A stretch of DNA of 64,000 bases, from NCBI RefSeq assembly GCF_000341105.1, contig NZ_ANBB01000013.1:1-64000 (forward strand). The letters are read 5' to 3'. The position numbers and the translations under genes were made by a program. Shown here piece by piece: positions 1 to 7,750 of this stretch. The stretch's first letter is position 1. The number at the start of each line of letters is the position of its first letter. The stretch comes from Nocardiopsis potens DSM 45234 (lineage in GTDB: Bacteria > Actinomycetota > Actinomycetes > Streptosporangiales > Streptosporangiaceae). The notes beneath the pieces were generated by a model. It was not told the origin of the DNA. It worked only from the letters and a program-made list of their open reading frames with translations, and did not search any database.

Positions 1-98
1 TCTGTCGTACCGGGTGCGTAATGTCCGGGGTGTTCGGCCGACCGCGCCCCGCCGGGGCCGGTCCGAGGCCGTTCCCGGACGGACGGAGGCACCCCCTG

Positions 99-314
99 AT
101 GACCGCTGCCGTGAAGGGCCCGGCGAGCTACTTTCCCTCGATCGAGAAGAAGTACGGGCGCCCGGTCGCGGAGTGGCTGGAGCTCGTCCGCTCCTCGCCG
201 CTGACCGGCCACATGGAGCTGGTCTCCTGGCTCAAGAGCGAGCACCGGATGGGGCACGGGCACGCCGGCGCCCTGGTCGCCCACGTCCGCGCGGAGGCCG
301 CCGGGGCGGCCTGA
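99..314 (+). CDS. DUF4287 domain-containing protein
   Basis: A 71-residue acidic-basic soluble protein. The central segment (PSIEKKYGRPVAEWLELV, then GHMELVSWLKSEHRMGHGHA) is typical of the small DUF4287 family, whose biochemical role is unknown; the domain fills nearly the whole protein. I chose the ATG at 99 because GGAGG lies at 85-89 with a suitable gap. An earlier in-frame ATG at 21 would add 26 arginine/proline-rich residues and has no clear ribosome site. It stands alone and converges on the chromate transporter gene. The family call is fairly safe; no function can be read from the sequence. Confidence 0.8.
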   Translation: MTAAVKGPASYFPSIEKKYGRPVAEWLELVRSSPLTGHMELVSWLKSEHRMGHGHAGALVAHVRAEAAGAA

Positions 315-377
315 GCCCGGCTCCCCGGTGACCCCTCGGAGCGTTGACGGGGAGACCCGCCCCGAGCCGGGAAGAGG

Positions 378-1613
378 TCAGAGCGCCAGGAGGCCCACCG
401 CGCCGGCGACGAGGACCACCGCCCAGGCCGGGGCCCGCCACACCGCCAGCGCCGCGAAGGCCGCCGCCGCCACCGCCATGGTCCGGGCGGAGGTGACCCC
501 CTCGGTGAACACCGGGTCGTACAGGGCGGCGCCGAGCAGCCCGACCACCGCCGCACCGGCGCCGGCCATCGCCCCACGCGCCCAGGCCGCCGCGCGCAGC
601 CGCTCCCAGAACGGCAGCACCCCGGCGAGCAGCAGTGCCGAGGGGGCGAAGACCGCGACCAGCGCGACCGCCGCACCGGCCGCGGGGCTGCCGGCGACCG
701 GCATCAGCGCGCCGAGGTAGGCGGCGAAGGAGAACATCGGCCCCGGCACCGCCTGGGCCGCGCCGTAGCCGGCGAGGAAGGACTCCCGGTCCACCGCGCC
801 GCCGCCGACGAACTCGGCCTGCAGCAGCGGCAGCACCACGTGGCCGCCGCCGAAGACCAGCGACCCGGCCCGGTAGAACCCGTCGGCCAGGGCGGTCGCG
901 GGGGCGGGGACGGCCGCGGCCAGCACCGGGAGCCCGGCGAGCAGCACGGCGAAGGCGCCCAGGAAGGCCAGGGCCCTCCGGCGGCCGACCGGGGCCGCCG
1001 GGCCGCCGTCCGCGCCGCCCCCGGCTTCGGGGGCGGTCCCGGGGGCGGCGGGGCCGCGCAGCCACAGCAGCCCGGCCGCGGCGCCCAGGAGGATCGCCGC
1101 GAGCTGGCCGACGGCGGAGGGCAGCAGGAGCACAAGCACCATGGCCCCGACCGCGACCGCGGCCCGCCTCTTTCCCGCGGCCAGCGTCGAGGCCATGCCC
1201 ATGACCGCGTGGGCGACCACCGCCACGGCCGCCGCCTTCAGCCCGAGCAGCCACCCCGCGCCGTCCTGGGCGCCCACGGCCTGCACGCCGAAGGCGAAGG
1301 CGGCCATCAGCACCGCCGAGGGCAGGGTGAACGCGGTCCAGGCCGCCGCCATCCCGGCGAACCCGGCGCGGCGCAGCCCGATGGCCATGCCGACCTGGCT
1401 GGAGGCCGGCCCGGGCAGGAACTGGCAGAGCGCGACCAGGTCGGCGTAGGCCTGCTCGCCGATCCAGCCGCGGCGGACCACGAACGCCTCGCGGAAGTAG
1501 CCCAGGTGCGCCACCGGCCCGCCGAAGGAGGTCAGCCCCAGCCGGAGGAACACCCCGAACACCTCGGCGGCCGACCCCTGCGGCGCGGGGGCCCGGGTGC
1601 CGGTCCGGCTCAT
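378..1613 (-). CDS. chrA: Chromate efflux transporter, CHR family
   Basis: A 411-residue membrane protein of the two-domain CHR family, which exports chromate across the cytoplasmic membrane. Two homologous halves are visible: the first carries GLTSFGGPVAHLGYF (about residues 28-42) and FLPGPASSQVG, the second SLVFGGGHVVLPLL and AVPGPMFSFAAYLG. Between them lies an Ala/Pro/Gly-rich loop near residues 190-210. The length equals that of long-chain ChrA proteins. The start at 1613 follows GGGGAG at a good distance. No ChrB-type regulator is next to it, so its trigger is unknown. Some CHR members have other anion substrates; chromate is inferred from family. Confidence 0.88.
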   Translation of the reverse strand: MSRTGTRAPAPQGSAAEVFGVFLRLGLTSFGGPVAHLGYFREAFVVRRGWIGEQAYADLVALCQFLPGPASSQVGMAIGLRRAGFAGMAAAWTAFTLPSAVLMAAFAFGVQAVGAQDGAGWLLGLKAAAVAVVAHAVMGMASTLAAGKRRAAVAVGAMVLVLLLPSAVGQLAAILLGAAAGLLWLRGPAAPGTAPEAGGGADGGPAAPVGRRRALAFLGAFAVLLAGLPVLAAAVPAPATALADGFYRAGSLVFGGGHVVLPLLQAEFVGGGAVDRESFLAGYGAAQAVPGPMFSFAAYLGALMPVAGSPAAGAAVALVAVFAPSALLLAGVLPFWERLRAAAWARGAMAGAGAAVVGLLGAALYDPVFTEGVTSARTMAVAAAAFAALAVWRAPAWAVVLVAGAVGLLAL

Positions 1614-1781
1614 CCCGGCTCCCCGCGGCGGTGCGGGGGCGGTACTGGGGTCATGCTCGTCTCCTCGGCCGGTGCGCCCGGTGCCGCTGGGGACCGGTGT
1701 ACCGTCCGAGGCTACCGGCGCCGCGCGGCGCGGAAGTGAACGGGCGCGGACCCTCCGCGGACCGCCGGGGAGCGGGCGGGG

Positions 1782-2330
1782 TCAGCGCCGGCCGACCGCG
1801 GCCAGGACCGCCGCGGCGGCCTCGGCGGCGGTGAGTCCGTCCGTCTCCACCTCGGTGCCGGCGATCCCGGCGCGGTCCAGGACGGCGTCGAGTTCCGCGT
1901 GCCGGTCCAGGTGCCACCGGAGGCCGTCCGGGTCGCCGCGGTGGCGGCGGGCCAGCCGGCGGCGGAGCTCGGCGGGGCCGGTGCGCAGCCGGCAGACGGC
2001 CAGGCCGGTGCCGACCGCCTCGCGGCAGCGCCGCAGCTCCTCGGGGGTCTCCACGACTCCGGCCAGGATCAGCATCCGGGCCCCGGCCTCCCGGTGCCCG
2101 GCCGCGACGCAGCGCAGGTTGCGCATGAGGAGGCCGAAGTTGAACCGATCGCCGGCGGGGGCGGGCCAGAACCGGCAGAGCTCGTCCAGGTCGATGACGG
2201 CGTGCGGGGTCCCGGCCTCGGCGAGCAGTGCGCCGGCGGCGTCGGCGGTGGTGGTCTTGCCCGCTCCGACGGTTCCGGTGATCAGCAGGGCGGGCGGCCC
2301 GGGGTGCTCCGCGGAGGGGGTGTCGTGCAC
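1782..2330 (-). CDS. P-loop kinase-like protein with its own start
   Basis: A 182-residue P-loop protein that shares its frame with the ohr gene above. An independent GTG start at 2330 is well supported: AGGAG sits seven bases upstream. The Walker A motif is GTVGAGKTT (about residues 19-27), followed by VIDLDEL near residue 55 and an Arg-rich lid (RLARRHRGDPDGLRWHLDRH) near 130. This layout resembles adenylylsulfate kinase-like and small nucleotide or metabolite kinases common in actinomycetes; the substrate cannot be told. It is the last cistron of ohrR-ohr-kinase. A stable hairpin at 2362-2392 precedes it, suggesting it is normally a separate gene. Confidence 0.72.
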   Translation of the reverse strand: MHDTPSAEHPGPPALLITGTVGAGKTTTADAAGALLAEAGTPHAVIDLDELCRFWPAPAGDRFNFGLLMRNLRCVAAGHREAGARMLILAGVVETPEELRRCREAVGTGLAVCRLRTGPAELRRRLARRHRGDPDGLRWHLDRHAELDAVLDRAGIAGTEVETDGLTAAEAAAAVLAAVGRR

Positions 2331-2828
2331 GGGGTTTCTCCTGGTGGTCCCGGTGCTCGGGCGGCCGGATGCGGGGGCGCCGCATCCGGCCGGGAGGGGG
2401 CGGGGGCAGCCGGCCAGCGCGGTGACCGTGACGTCGATGTTGCCGCGGGTGGCCTTGGAGTAGGGGCACATCTGGTGGGCGGCGTCCACCAGCTTCTGCG
2501 CGGAGGGCTGGTCCTGGCCGGGGATGGTGACGGTCAGCTCGACCGACAGGCCGAACCCGTCGTCGCCCTTGCCCAGGGAGACCGCGGCGGAGACGGTGGA
2601 GTCGGCGGCGTCGACCTTGTTCTGGCGGGCCACGTTCTTCAGCGCGCCGTGGAAGCAGGCCGCGTAGCCGACAGCGAAGAGCTGCTCGGGGTTGGTGCCC
2701 GGGCCGTCGTCGCCGCCCATGCCCTTGGGGACCGACAGCTCGACGTCGAGGCGGCCGTCGTCGGTGCTGCCGCGGCCCTTGCGCCCCTCGCCCTGGACGC
2801 TGGCCTTCGCGGTGTAGAGAACGCTCAT
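1782..2828 (-). CDS. ohr: Organic hydroperoxide resistance protein, read-through into kinase
   Basis: Residues 1-139 (2412-2828) form a complete Ohr/OsmC protein, a thiol peroxidase that reduces organic hydroperoxides in the cytoplasm. The two redox cysteines are Cys58 (VGYAACFHG) and Cys121 (HQMCPYSKATRG), with the partner Arg18 and Glu49 also present. Normal Ohr proteins stop near residue 140, but here no stop codon follows. The frame runs through a Pro/Gly linker straight into the kinase, giving 348 residues. The start lies 2 bases after ohrR, so the genes are translationally coupled. Either a true fusion or loss of the ohr stop (mutation or sequencing error) explains this. The Ohr identity is secure; the fusion is not. 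Confidence 0.85.
   Translation of the reverse strand: MSVLYTAKASVQGEGRKGRGSTDDGRLDVELSVPKGMGGDDGPGTNPEQLFAVGYAACFHGALKNVARQNKVDAADSTVSAAVSLGKGDDGFGLSVELTVTIPGQDQPSAQKLVDAAHQMCPYSKATRGNIDVTVTALAGCPRPLPAGCGAPASGRPSTGTTRRNPVHDTPSAEHPGPPALLITGTVGAGKTTTADAAGALLAEAGTPHAVIDLDELCRFWPAPAGDRFNFGLLMRNLRCVAAGHREAGARMLILAGVVETPEELRRCREAVGTGLAVCRLRTGPAELRRRLARRHRGDPDGLRWHLDRHAELDAVLDRAGIAGTEVETDGLTAAEAAAAVLAAVGRR
2362..2392 (-). terminator. Hairpin between ohr and the kinase start
   Basis: A perfect 13-bp stem (arms CGGCCGGATGCGG at 2362-2374 and its complement at 2380-2392) with a five-base loop. It lies in what would be the linker-coding part of the read-through ohr frame, just before the kinase ribosome site. 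Such a hairpin is usual between genes and unusual inside one, so it argues for an original gene boundary with partial termination. Confidence 0.5.
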
Positions 2829-2830
2829 GT

Positions 2831-3316
2831 TCACTCCTCGTGGCGTGGTGGTCGCGCCGCCTCCGCGGAGGCGGCGCCGGTGAGCGAGGCGGTGACCCCT
2901 TCCAGGCGTTCGCGCAGGTCCCGTGCGTCCTCGGTGGACAGGCCGGCCGAGCACAGCAGCCGCTCGGGGATGCCGGCGGCGCGTTCGCGCAGCCGCGCGC
3001 CGCGCTCGGTGGGCACCGCCCGGACCACCCGCTCGTCCTCGGTGGAGCGCTCCCTGCGCACCAGGCCGGCCGCCTCCAGGCGGCGCAGCAGCGGCGAGAG
3101 GGTGCCCGAGTCCAGGTGCAGGGCGGTGCCCAGCTCCTTGACCGGGACGGCGCCCCGCTCCCACAGCACCAGCATCACCAGGTACTGCGGGTAGGTCAGG
3201 CCGAGGTCGGCGAGCAGCTCGCGGTAGAGCCCGGTGAACGCCCGCGACGCCGAGTAGAGCGCGAAGCAGAGCTGGTTGTCCAGCGAGAGCGCGTCACTCC
3301 CGTACTCGTCGTGCAC
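2831..3316 (-). CDS. ohrR: MarR-family peroxide sensor, OhrR-like
   Basis: A 161-residue winged-helix regulator. Cys17 in LDNQLCFALYSASRAF matches the reactive cysteine of OhrR proteins, which lose DNA binding when organic peroxides oxidise it. The winged helix spans about residues 45-105, with LTYPQYLVMLVLWE and a recognition region around LGTALHLDSGTLSPLLRRLE. Start is GTG at 3316, with GGAAGG eight bases upstream. It lies directly upstream of ohr on the same strand, and two inverted repeats upstream (3344-3382) are probable binding sites, giving autoregulation. Proteins with this cysteine next to ohr are almost always OhrR; confidence is high. Confidence 0.9.
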   Translation of the reverse strand: MHDEYGSDALSLDNQLCFALYSASRAFTGLYRELLADLGLTYPQYLVMLVLWERGAVPVKELGTALHLDSGTLSPLLRRLEAAGLVRRERSTEDERVVRAVPTERGARLRERAAGIPERLLCSAGLSTEDARDLRERLEGVTASLTGAASAEAARPPRHEE

Positions 3317-3343
3317 GTCAGGGTCCTTCCTCGTTCGCCGATG

Positions 3344-3382
3344 AACCTAGCATATTAGGTTGTGCGCAATCTAGTTGCACAA
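3344..3382 (-). promoter_or_regulatory. Probable OhrR operator pair
   Basis: Two overlapping inverted repeats in an AT-rich island: AACCTA-GCATAT-TAGGTT (3344-3361), and TTGTGC/GCACAA (3360-3365 and 3377-3382). They lie 28-66 bases upstream of the ohrR start, where a promoter would be. MarR-family dimers bind such palindromes. Assignment to OhrR is by position. Confidence 0.6.
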
Positions 3383-3420
3383 AACCTGTTTTTCGAGAAT
3401 CCTTCACGGAGCCATCCGGG

Positions 3421-3451
3421 AATGAAAACGGTTTTCGTTGGCTTGTAGAGT
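3421..3451 (+). promoter_or_regulatory. Zur box and promoter of the type B L31 gene
   Basis: The core GAAAACGGTTTTC (3424-3436) is a perfect palindrome around one base, flanked by AA and TT. It fits the actinobacterial zinc-repressor Zur consensus (TGAAAATGATTTTCA-like). A TAGAGT at 3446-3451 is a plausible -10 element, so the box would cover the -35 region and Zur would block transcription when zinc is ample. The downstream gene is a known Zur target class. Confidence 0.72.
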
Positions 3452-3529
3452 ACGGGCAGACGCCGGGAGACCGACCCCCGACCGGGCGCCGCCGGGCGCC
3501 GCCGGGCGCCCGCCCAGCGAGGAGGCAGC

Positions 3530-3772
3530 ATGAAGAAGGACATCCACCCCGACTACCAGCCGGTGGTCTTCCGCGACAAGGCCGGCGACTTCGCGTTCCC
3601 GACCCGCTCGACCGCCACCTCCCAGGAGCGCATCACCTGGGAGGACGGCCGCAGCTACCCCGTCATCGACGTGGAGGTCTCCAGCGCGTCCCACCCCTTC
3701 TACACCGGGAAGGGGCGCGTGGTGGACACCGCCGGGCGCGTCGAGCGGTTCCGGCGCCGCTACGGCGGCTGA
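3530..3772 (+). CDS. rpmE2: 50S ribosomal protein L31 type B
   Basis: An 80-residue protein starting [19 protein letters not shown], the hallmark of type B (C-minus) L31, and containing [25 protein letters not shown]. It has no cysteine, unlike zinc-binding type A L31. In zinc starvation this form replaces the zinc-containing L31 on the large subunit and frees zinc. GAGGAGG lies a few bases before the ATG. The Zur box upstream supports this regulation. A GC-rich triplet-like repeat (GGGCGCCGCC) fills the leader at about 3483-3512. The gene is complete. Confidence 0.95.
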   Translation: MKKDIHPDYQPVVFRDKAGDFAFPTRSTATSQERITWEDGRSYPVIDVEVSSASHPFYTGKGRVVDTAGRVERFRRRYGG

Positions 3773-3797
3773 GCACCGGCCCGCGCCGGGGCGGGGA

Positions 3798-6185
3798 TCA
3801 GATCGCCTTCCACCGCTGCAGCAGGTGGAAGGCGCCCCACCCCGGCAGCACCGGGAACCAGAACGTCAGCACCCGGAACAGCAGCACCGCGGGCAGCCCC
3901 ACCGCGACCGGCACCCCCGCCACCGTGGTCAGGCCGGTCAGCAGCGCCGCCTCCACCGCGCCCAGCCCGCCCGGCGTCGGCGCGGCCGACCCGATCGCGT
4001 TGCCCGCCAGGAACACCACCGCCACCGCGGCGATCCCCGCCTCGCCCCCGAACGCCGCCACCGAGAAGTACAGGGCCAGCACGAAGAAGACGGTCAGCAG
4101 CACCGTGCCGCCCACCCCCATGGCCAGCCGCTGCGGCCGCTGCAGCAGGTCCAGCAGCTGCGGCAGCACCCCGCTGAAGTAGGGCCGCACCCGCTCCAGC
4201 ACGAACGCGCGCAGCGCCGGCACCAGCAGCACCGCCGCCGCCACCGCGACCACCGCCACCACCAGGCCGATCAGCGTCCCCGACGGGGAGAAGTCGGTGA
4301 ACCGCCCGGTCCCGGTGATGTAGGCGCAGAACAGCAGGATCGGCACGTGCGTGATCAGGCCGACCGCCTGGGACAGCCCCACCGCCGACACCGCCAGCCC
4401 CGGCGAGGCCCCCCGGCAGGCGACGTAGCGGGTGTTCAGCGCCAGCGTGCCCAGCCCGGCCGGCGCCGCGATCCGGATGAACGACCCGGCGTACTGCACC
4501 AGCACCGTCATGCCCAGCGGCAGCCGGAACGGGACGAACCCCATCAGCGCCAGCGCGGCGGCGAACATGCACCCGGTGGCCGCGGCGAACGCCGCCCCCG
4601 CCCAGGCCGGGTCGGCCGCGGCGATGGTGGACAGGTCCACGCCGGCCAGCTGGTTGGCGAGCACCAGGCCCACCACGGTGGCCACCGCGAAGCTGAGCAC
4701 CGTGCGCGGGCGCATCCGCTCCAGGCGGGCCGGGCGGGCCGGGGCCTCCGGCGCCAGCCCGATGATGCGGGTGCGCAGCTCCCCCAGCACCTCCCCGCGG
4801 CCCCGCAGCCGCCGGCGCAGCCCGAACGGCAGCGCGGCCGGCTGCAGCAGCGGCAGCACCGCCGCCACCGCCTCCAGCCCCTGCACCCGGACCGCCGCGT
4901 CCACCGCCCGCTCGGCGCCCACCCGCAGCGCCAGCAGGGTCAGCAGGGCCGCGCAGTCCAGCGAGGTCTTCAGCGGCGGCGCCGCCACCGCCCCCGAGGA
5001 CAGCCCGGTGAACGCCGCCCGCCCCGCCGTCGTCCAGCCCACCGTGTCGCCGTTGAGGGAGCCGTGCGCCACCCGGTGGCGGTGGAGCAGCCCCAGCTCC
5101 TCCCAGAGCCCATCCAGGACCGGGTCGGTGAGCTCGGCGGTGTCGGCCTCGTCCAGGGTGCGCAGCCGCATGTGCTCGGTGACCAGCGCCGCGGTCCCCG
5201 CCCCCGGCTCCCCGACGGCCTCGACCCGCGGTGCAGCCGCCCCTGCGGCCCGCGCCGCGAAGCACATCAGCGCGGTGTGCTCCAGCCGCCGGCCCAGGCT
5301 CAGCATCAGCGGCGGGGCGACCGGGCCGCGCAGCAGCGCCACCCGCACCAGGCGCTTGAGCACCCGGGGGGTGTCGTCGGCGCACAGCAGCACGATGTCC
5401 AGCCGGCGGTCCGGCAGGTCGGCGGTGAACCGCAGGTCGCCCTCGCCGCCGGTGCCGGCCGGCTCCAGCGCCAGCGGCTCCAGGCCGAACCGGCGCAGCT
5501 CGCGCAGGAGCGCCCCGGCCAGCGGGGCCGGCCGGGAGGCGCCGACCGCGTACCCGGCCAGGGACGCCCCGGTCGCCCCGACCAGCGCGGTCAGCGCCAG
5601 CGACGGCACCGTCAGGAACCCGGACAGCAGCACCGACAGGGCGGTCACCGCGATCCCGCTCCACAGCGCGGTGCGCAGCCGGCGCACCCGCACCGCGCCC
5701 AGCGCGGCGACGTAGCCGATCGCGGCCGCCAGGTAGGCGTGCAGCGGCGAGCTGAGCGGGCCCGCCTCCACCGTCCCGGTGAGCAGCTCCGGCGGCCCGC
5801 CGGGCCCCGACAGCGCCAGCACCGCGGCGTTGACCGCGCCCGCGCCGCCGTAGCCGAAGGCCGCAGCGGCCAACCCGCGCAGCAGGTCCCGGAAGGCCCG
5901 GCGGACCATCCGCTCCACCGCGACCACCGCGGCCAGCACCAGCACCGCGATGTTGGACACCGCCGCCACCAGCGCCAGCAGCGACGGCGGCAGCAGCGCG
6001 CGCAGTTCCTCCGGGGCCGCCGGGTCGCTCGGGTCGGCCCCCAGCGCGACCGCCGCCGGCACCGCCAGCAGCAGGACCGTCCCCGCCGCCGCGACCAGCA
6101 GGTCGGTCGGCCTGCGGTTCCCCGCCCGGATCCCCCCCAGCGACTCGCCCGCGCTCCGTCTCGGCCCCTCTGATTCCGCTCTCAC
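3798..6185 (-). CDS. Flippase-like membrane protein with internal pseudokinase domain
   Basis: A 795-residue protein in three parts. Residues about 30-235 hold some six hydrophobic helices. Residues about 250-475 look like a protein kinase or phosphotransferase lobe (RVLKRLVRVALL, then LGLLHRHRVAHGSLNGDTV and AAFTGLSSG), but the catalytic Asp of the HxD motif is Ser and the DFG position lacks Asp. The last 300 residues are a polytopic LPG-synthase/YbhN (UPF0104) domain with RIAAPAGLGTLALNTRYV and SAAPTPGGLGAVEAAL. That domain family moves lipids between membrane leaflets; no MprF aminoacyltransferase domain is present. The GTG at 6185 is the likely start; GTG at 6200 is also possible. Lipid substrate unknown. 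Confidence 0.75.
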   Translation of the reverse strand: MRAESEGPRRSAGESLGGIRAGNRRPTDLLVAAAGTVLLLAVPAAVALGADPSDPAAPEELRALLPPSLLALVAAVSNIAVLVLAAVVAVERMVRRAFRDLLRGLAAAAFGYGGAGAVNAAVLALSGPGGPPELLTGTVEAGPLSSPLHAYLAAAIGYVAALGAVRVRRLRTALWSGIAVTALSVLLSGFLTVPSLALTALVGATGASLAGYAVGASRPAPLAGALLRELRRFGLEPLALEPAGTGGEGDLRFTADLPDRRLDIVLLCADDTPRVLKRLVRVALLRGPVAPPLMLSLGRRLEHTALMCFAARAAGAAAPRVEAVGEPGAGTAALVTEHMRLRTLDEADTAELTDPVLDGLWEELGLLHRHRVAHGSLNGDTVGWTTAGRAAFTGLSSGAVAAPPLKTSLDCAALLTLLALRVGAERAVDAAVRVQGLEAVAAVLPLLQPAALPFGLRRRLRGRGEVLGELRTRIIGLAPEAPARPARLERMRPRTVLSFAVATVVGLVLANQLAGVDLSTIAAADPAWAGAAFAAATGCMFAAALALMGFVPFRLPLGMTVLVQYAGSFIRIAAPAGLGTLALNTRYVACRGASPGLAVSAVGLSQAVGLITHVPILLFCAYITGTGRFTDFSPSGTLIGLVVAVVAVAAAVLLVPALRAFVLERVRPYFSGVLPQLLDLLQRPQRLAMGVGGTVLLTVFFVLALYFSVAAFGGEAGIAAVAVVFLAGNAIGSAAPTPGGLGAVEAALLTGLTTVAGVPVAVGLPAVLLFRVLTFWFPVLPGWGAFHLLQRWKAI

Positions 6186-6237
6186 GCCCCCAGACTGCCG
6201 CACCCCGGGGGAGACCCGCGCCAACGGCCCGCCGCAC

Positions 6238-6265
6238 GCCCGCCCGGGACGCTCCCCGGGCGGGC
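6238..6265 (-). terminator. Terminator-like hairpin after the EAL/CBS gene
   Basis: Arms GCCCGCCCGGG (6238-6248) and CCCGGGCGGGC (6255-6265) form an 11-bp perfect stem with a six-base loop. It touches the stop of the EAL/CBS gene and precedes the flippase gene, so it should separate the two minus-strand units. No U tract, as is common in actinomycetes. Confidence 0.6.
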
Positions 6266-7426
6266 TCAGTGCCCGGACAGCGCCGAGATCAGGTCGCTCA
6301 CGTGCACGACCCCGGCGACCTGGCCGAACTCGTTGACCGCCACCAGGTCGTCGTAGACCCGCTCGCCCGAGGCGCCCGCCTCGCGGAGCGCGACCAGCGC
6401 CGGGGCGTGCCGGGGGATCGTCCGCGGCGGGTCGGCCAGGCGCTCGGCCGGGCGGCCCGCGTGCAGGGCGTGCCCGTAGGGCCCGGTCACCGCCAGCAGG
6501 AACCTCGACCGGTCCAGCACCGCCGCCGGGCGCTCCCGGTGGTCGATCAGGATGACGCTGTTCAGCGCCGGGTCGTTGGTGAAGACCTCCAGCACCGCCT
6601 GCGCCTGGGCGTCCAGGGGCATGTCCGCGGGCGGCCGGATGAACTCGCTGACCCGCGGCCCGCCGTTCAGGTCCGGGCCGCCGGCCCGCACCGGCATCTC
6701 CGGGATCTGGCGGACCCGCACACCCGGCGCCCACCCCTCGTCGGCGAAGAGCGGGCCGCTGCCCAGGCGCACCCCCGCGTCGCGCAGCGCCGCCAGCTGC
6801 TCCGCCGTGGACACCCCCGCCGCCAGCGGGAACACCCCGCCGCCGCGGCCGATCCGGGCCAGCCCCTCCACCTTCGCCGTCCGCCGCTCGTCGCCGGGCA
6901 GGCCGGCCACCGTCTCCGGGGAGAAGCGGAACAGGAACGGCTCCATGTCCAAGATCAGGTCCGGGGAGAGCACATCGGTGCCGAAGGCGCAGCGGAACCC
7001 GGCGCCGCGCACGTGGCGCACCGCTCGCACCACGTCCGGGCGGCCCAGGCCGGCGAGGTCGGCGCCGAGCATCAGGGTGACGTCGCGGGGGCGGCGGCCG
7101 GAGCGGCGCAGCGCGGTCTCCAGCAGCGCGGGGACCTGCGGGCTCGCCGCGGCCGCCGCGGCGGGGACCGGCAGCACCAGGGGCAGCAGCGGCTCCTGCG
7201 CGGCGACCCTGCGGCCCACCGCGGCGAGGCGCTCGGCCTCCACGGAGACGTCGAGGGGGCCGCGCGCGGCGGCGGGCGGCGCCGCCTCCACGGCGAGCAC
7301 CGCCCCGGACTCCAGGTCGATCACGGGGCTCAGTACGGGCGTCTGCGTGGCGTCGGGCGATGCCTGGGCGGACGGCGGAGGTTGCGGCCGTGCATGCGGC
7401 AGCGCCGACGGGGGCGGGGTGGACAC
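6266..7426 (-). CDS. Degenerate EAL-domain protein with CBS-like C-terminus
   Basis: A 386-residue soluble protein. Residues about 30-255 align in layout with EAL phosphodiesterases of cyclic di-GMP: PVIDLESGAVLAVEAAP corresponds to the EAL motif segment, and AAGVSTAEQLAALRDAGVRLGSGPLF to the late AEGVET...QGY segment. The metal-binding DDFG and most catalytic acids are missing, so activity is unlikely. Residues about 270-386 resemble a CBS pair (PLDAQAQAVLEVF...SVILIDHRERPAAVLDRS, then VYDDLVAVNEFGQVAGVVHVSDLISAL). The start is GTG at 7426, eight bases after GGGAGG. It may sense rather than break down a nucleotide. Confidence 0.7.
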   Translation of the reverse strand: MSTPPPSALPHARPQPPPSAQASPDATQTPVLSPVIDLESGAVLAVEAAPPAAARGPLDVSVEAERLAAVGRRVAAQEPLLPLVLPVPAAAAAASPQVPALLETALRRSGRRPRDVTLMLGADLAGLGRPDVVRAVRHVRGAGFRCAFGTDVLSPDLILDMEPFLFRFSPETVAGLPGDERRTAKVEGLARIGRGGGVFPLAAGVSTAEQLAALRDAGVRLGSGPLFADEGWAPGVRVRQIPEMPVRAGGPDLNGGPRVSEFIRPPADMPLDAQAQAVLEVFTNDPALNSVILIDHRERPAAVLDRSRFLLAVTGPYGHALHAGRPAERLADPPRTIPRHAPALVALREAGASGERVYDDLVAVNEFGQVAGVVHVSDLISALSGH

Positions 7427-7735
7427 GGCACCATCCTCCCCCGGCGCTCCCCCTCCGTCACGGGTCTCCCGGCAGAGTTCAACCGCCCCTGGCCCACTGT
7501 TCAACGGCCGCTCAACCCCGCCCCTCCGTGTTTCCGCACGGTATCGCCCTACCGACCGGCCGTGGCCGTATGAGGACACGCTCCGTTCACCCCCGCGGGC
7601 GGCGGTCCCGCCGCGGACCGCCATTACGGTCATGCCGCCACCGCGCCGCCGAACGGCCCTTGCCGGACGCCGCCGGGGCGGTGCGTTACCGTTCGCCACG
7701 ACCGCCGACCGAGCATCGACGGAGGAACCGCGGCG
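7427..7735. promoter_or_regulatory. Divergent intergenic region with GTTCAAC repeats
   Basis: A 309-base region between the divergent EAL/CBS and acetyltransferase genes. Two direct copies of GTTCAAC followed by SGCC lie at 7477 and 7499, 22 bases apart, with a shortened third copy (TCAAC) near 7511. On the minus strand they read TTGAAC, a -35-like sequence. TTACCG near 7686 could be a -10 for the plus-strand gene. No gene seen. Confidence 0.35.
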
Positions 7736-7750
7736 ATGGAGGAGACGGGC

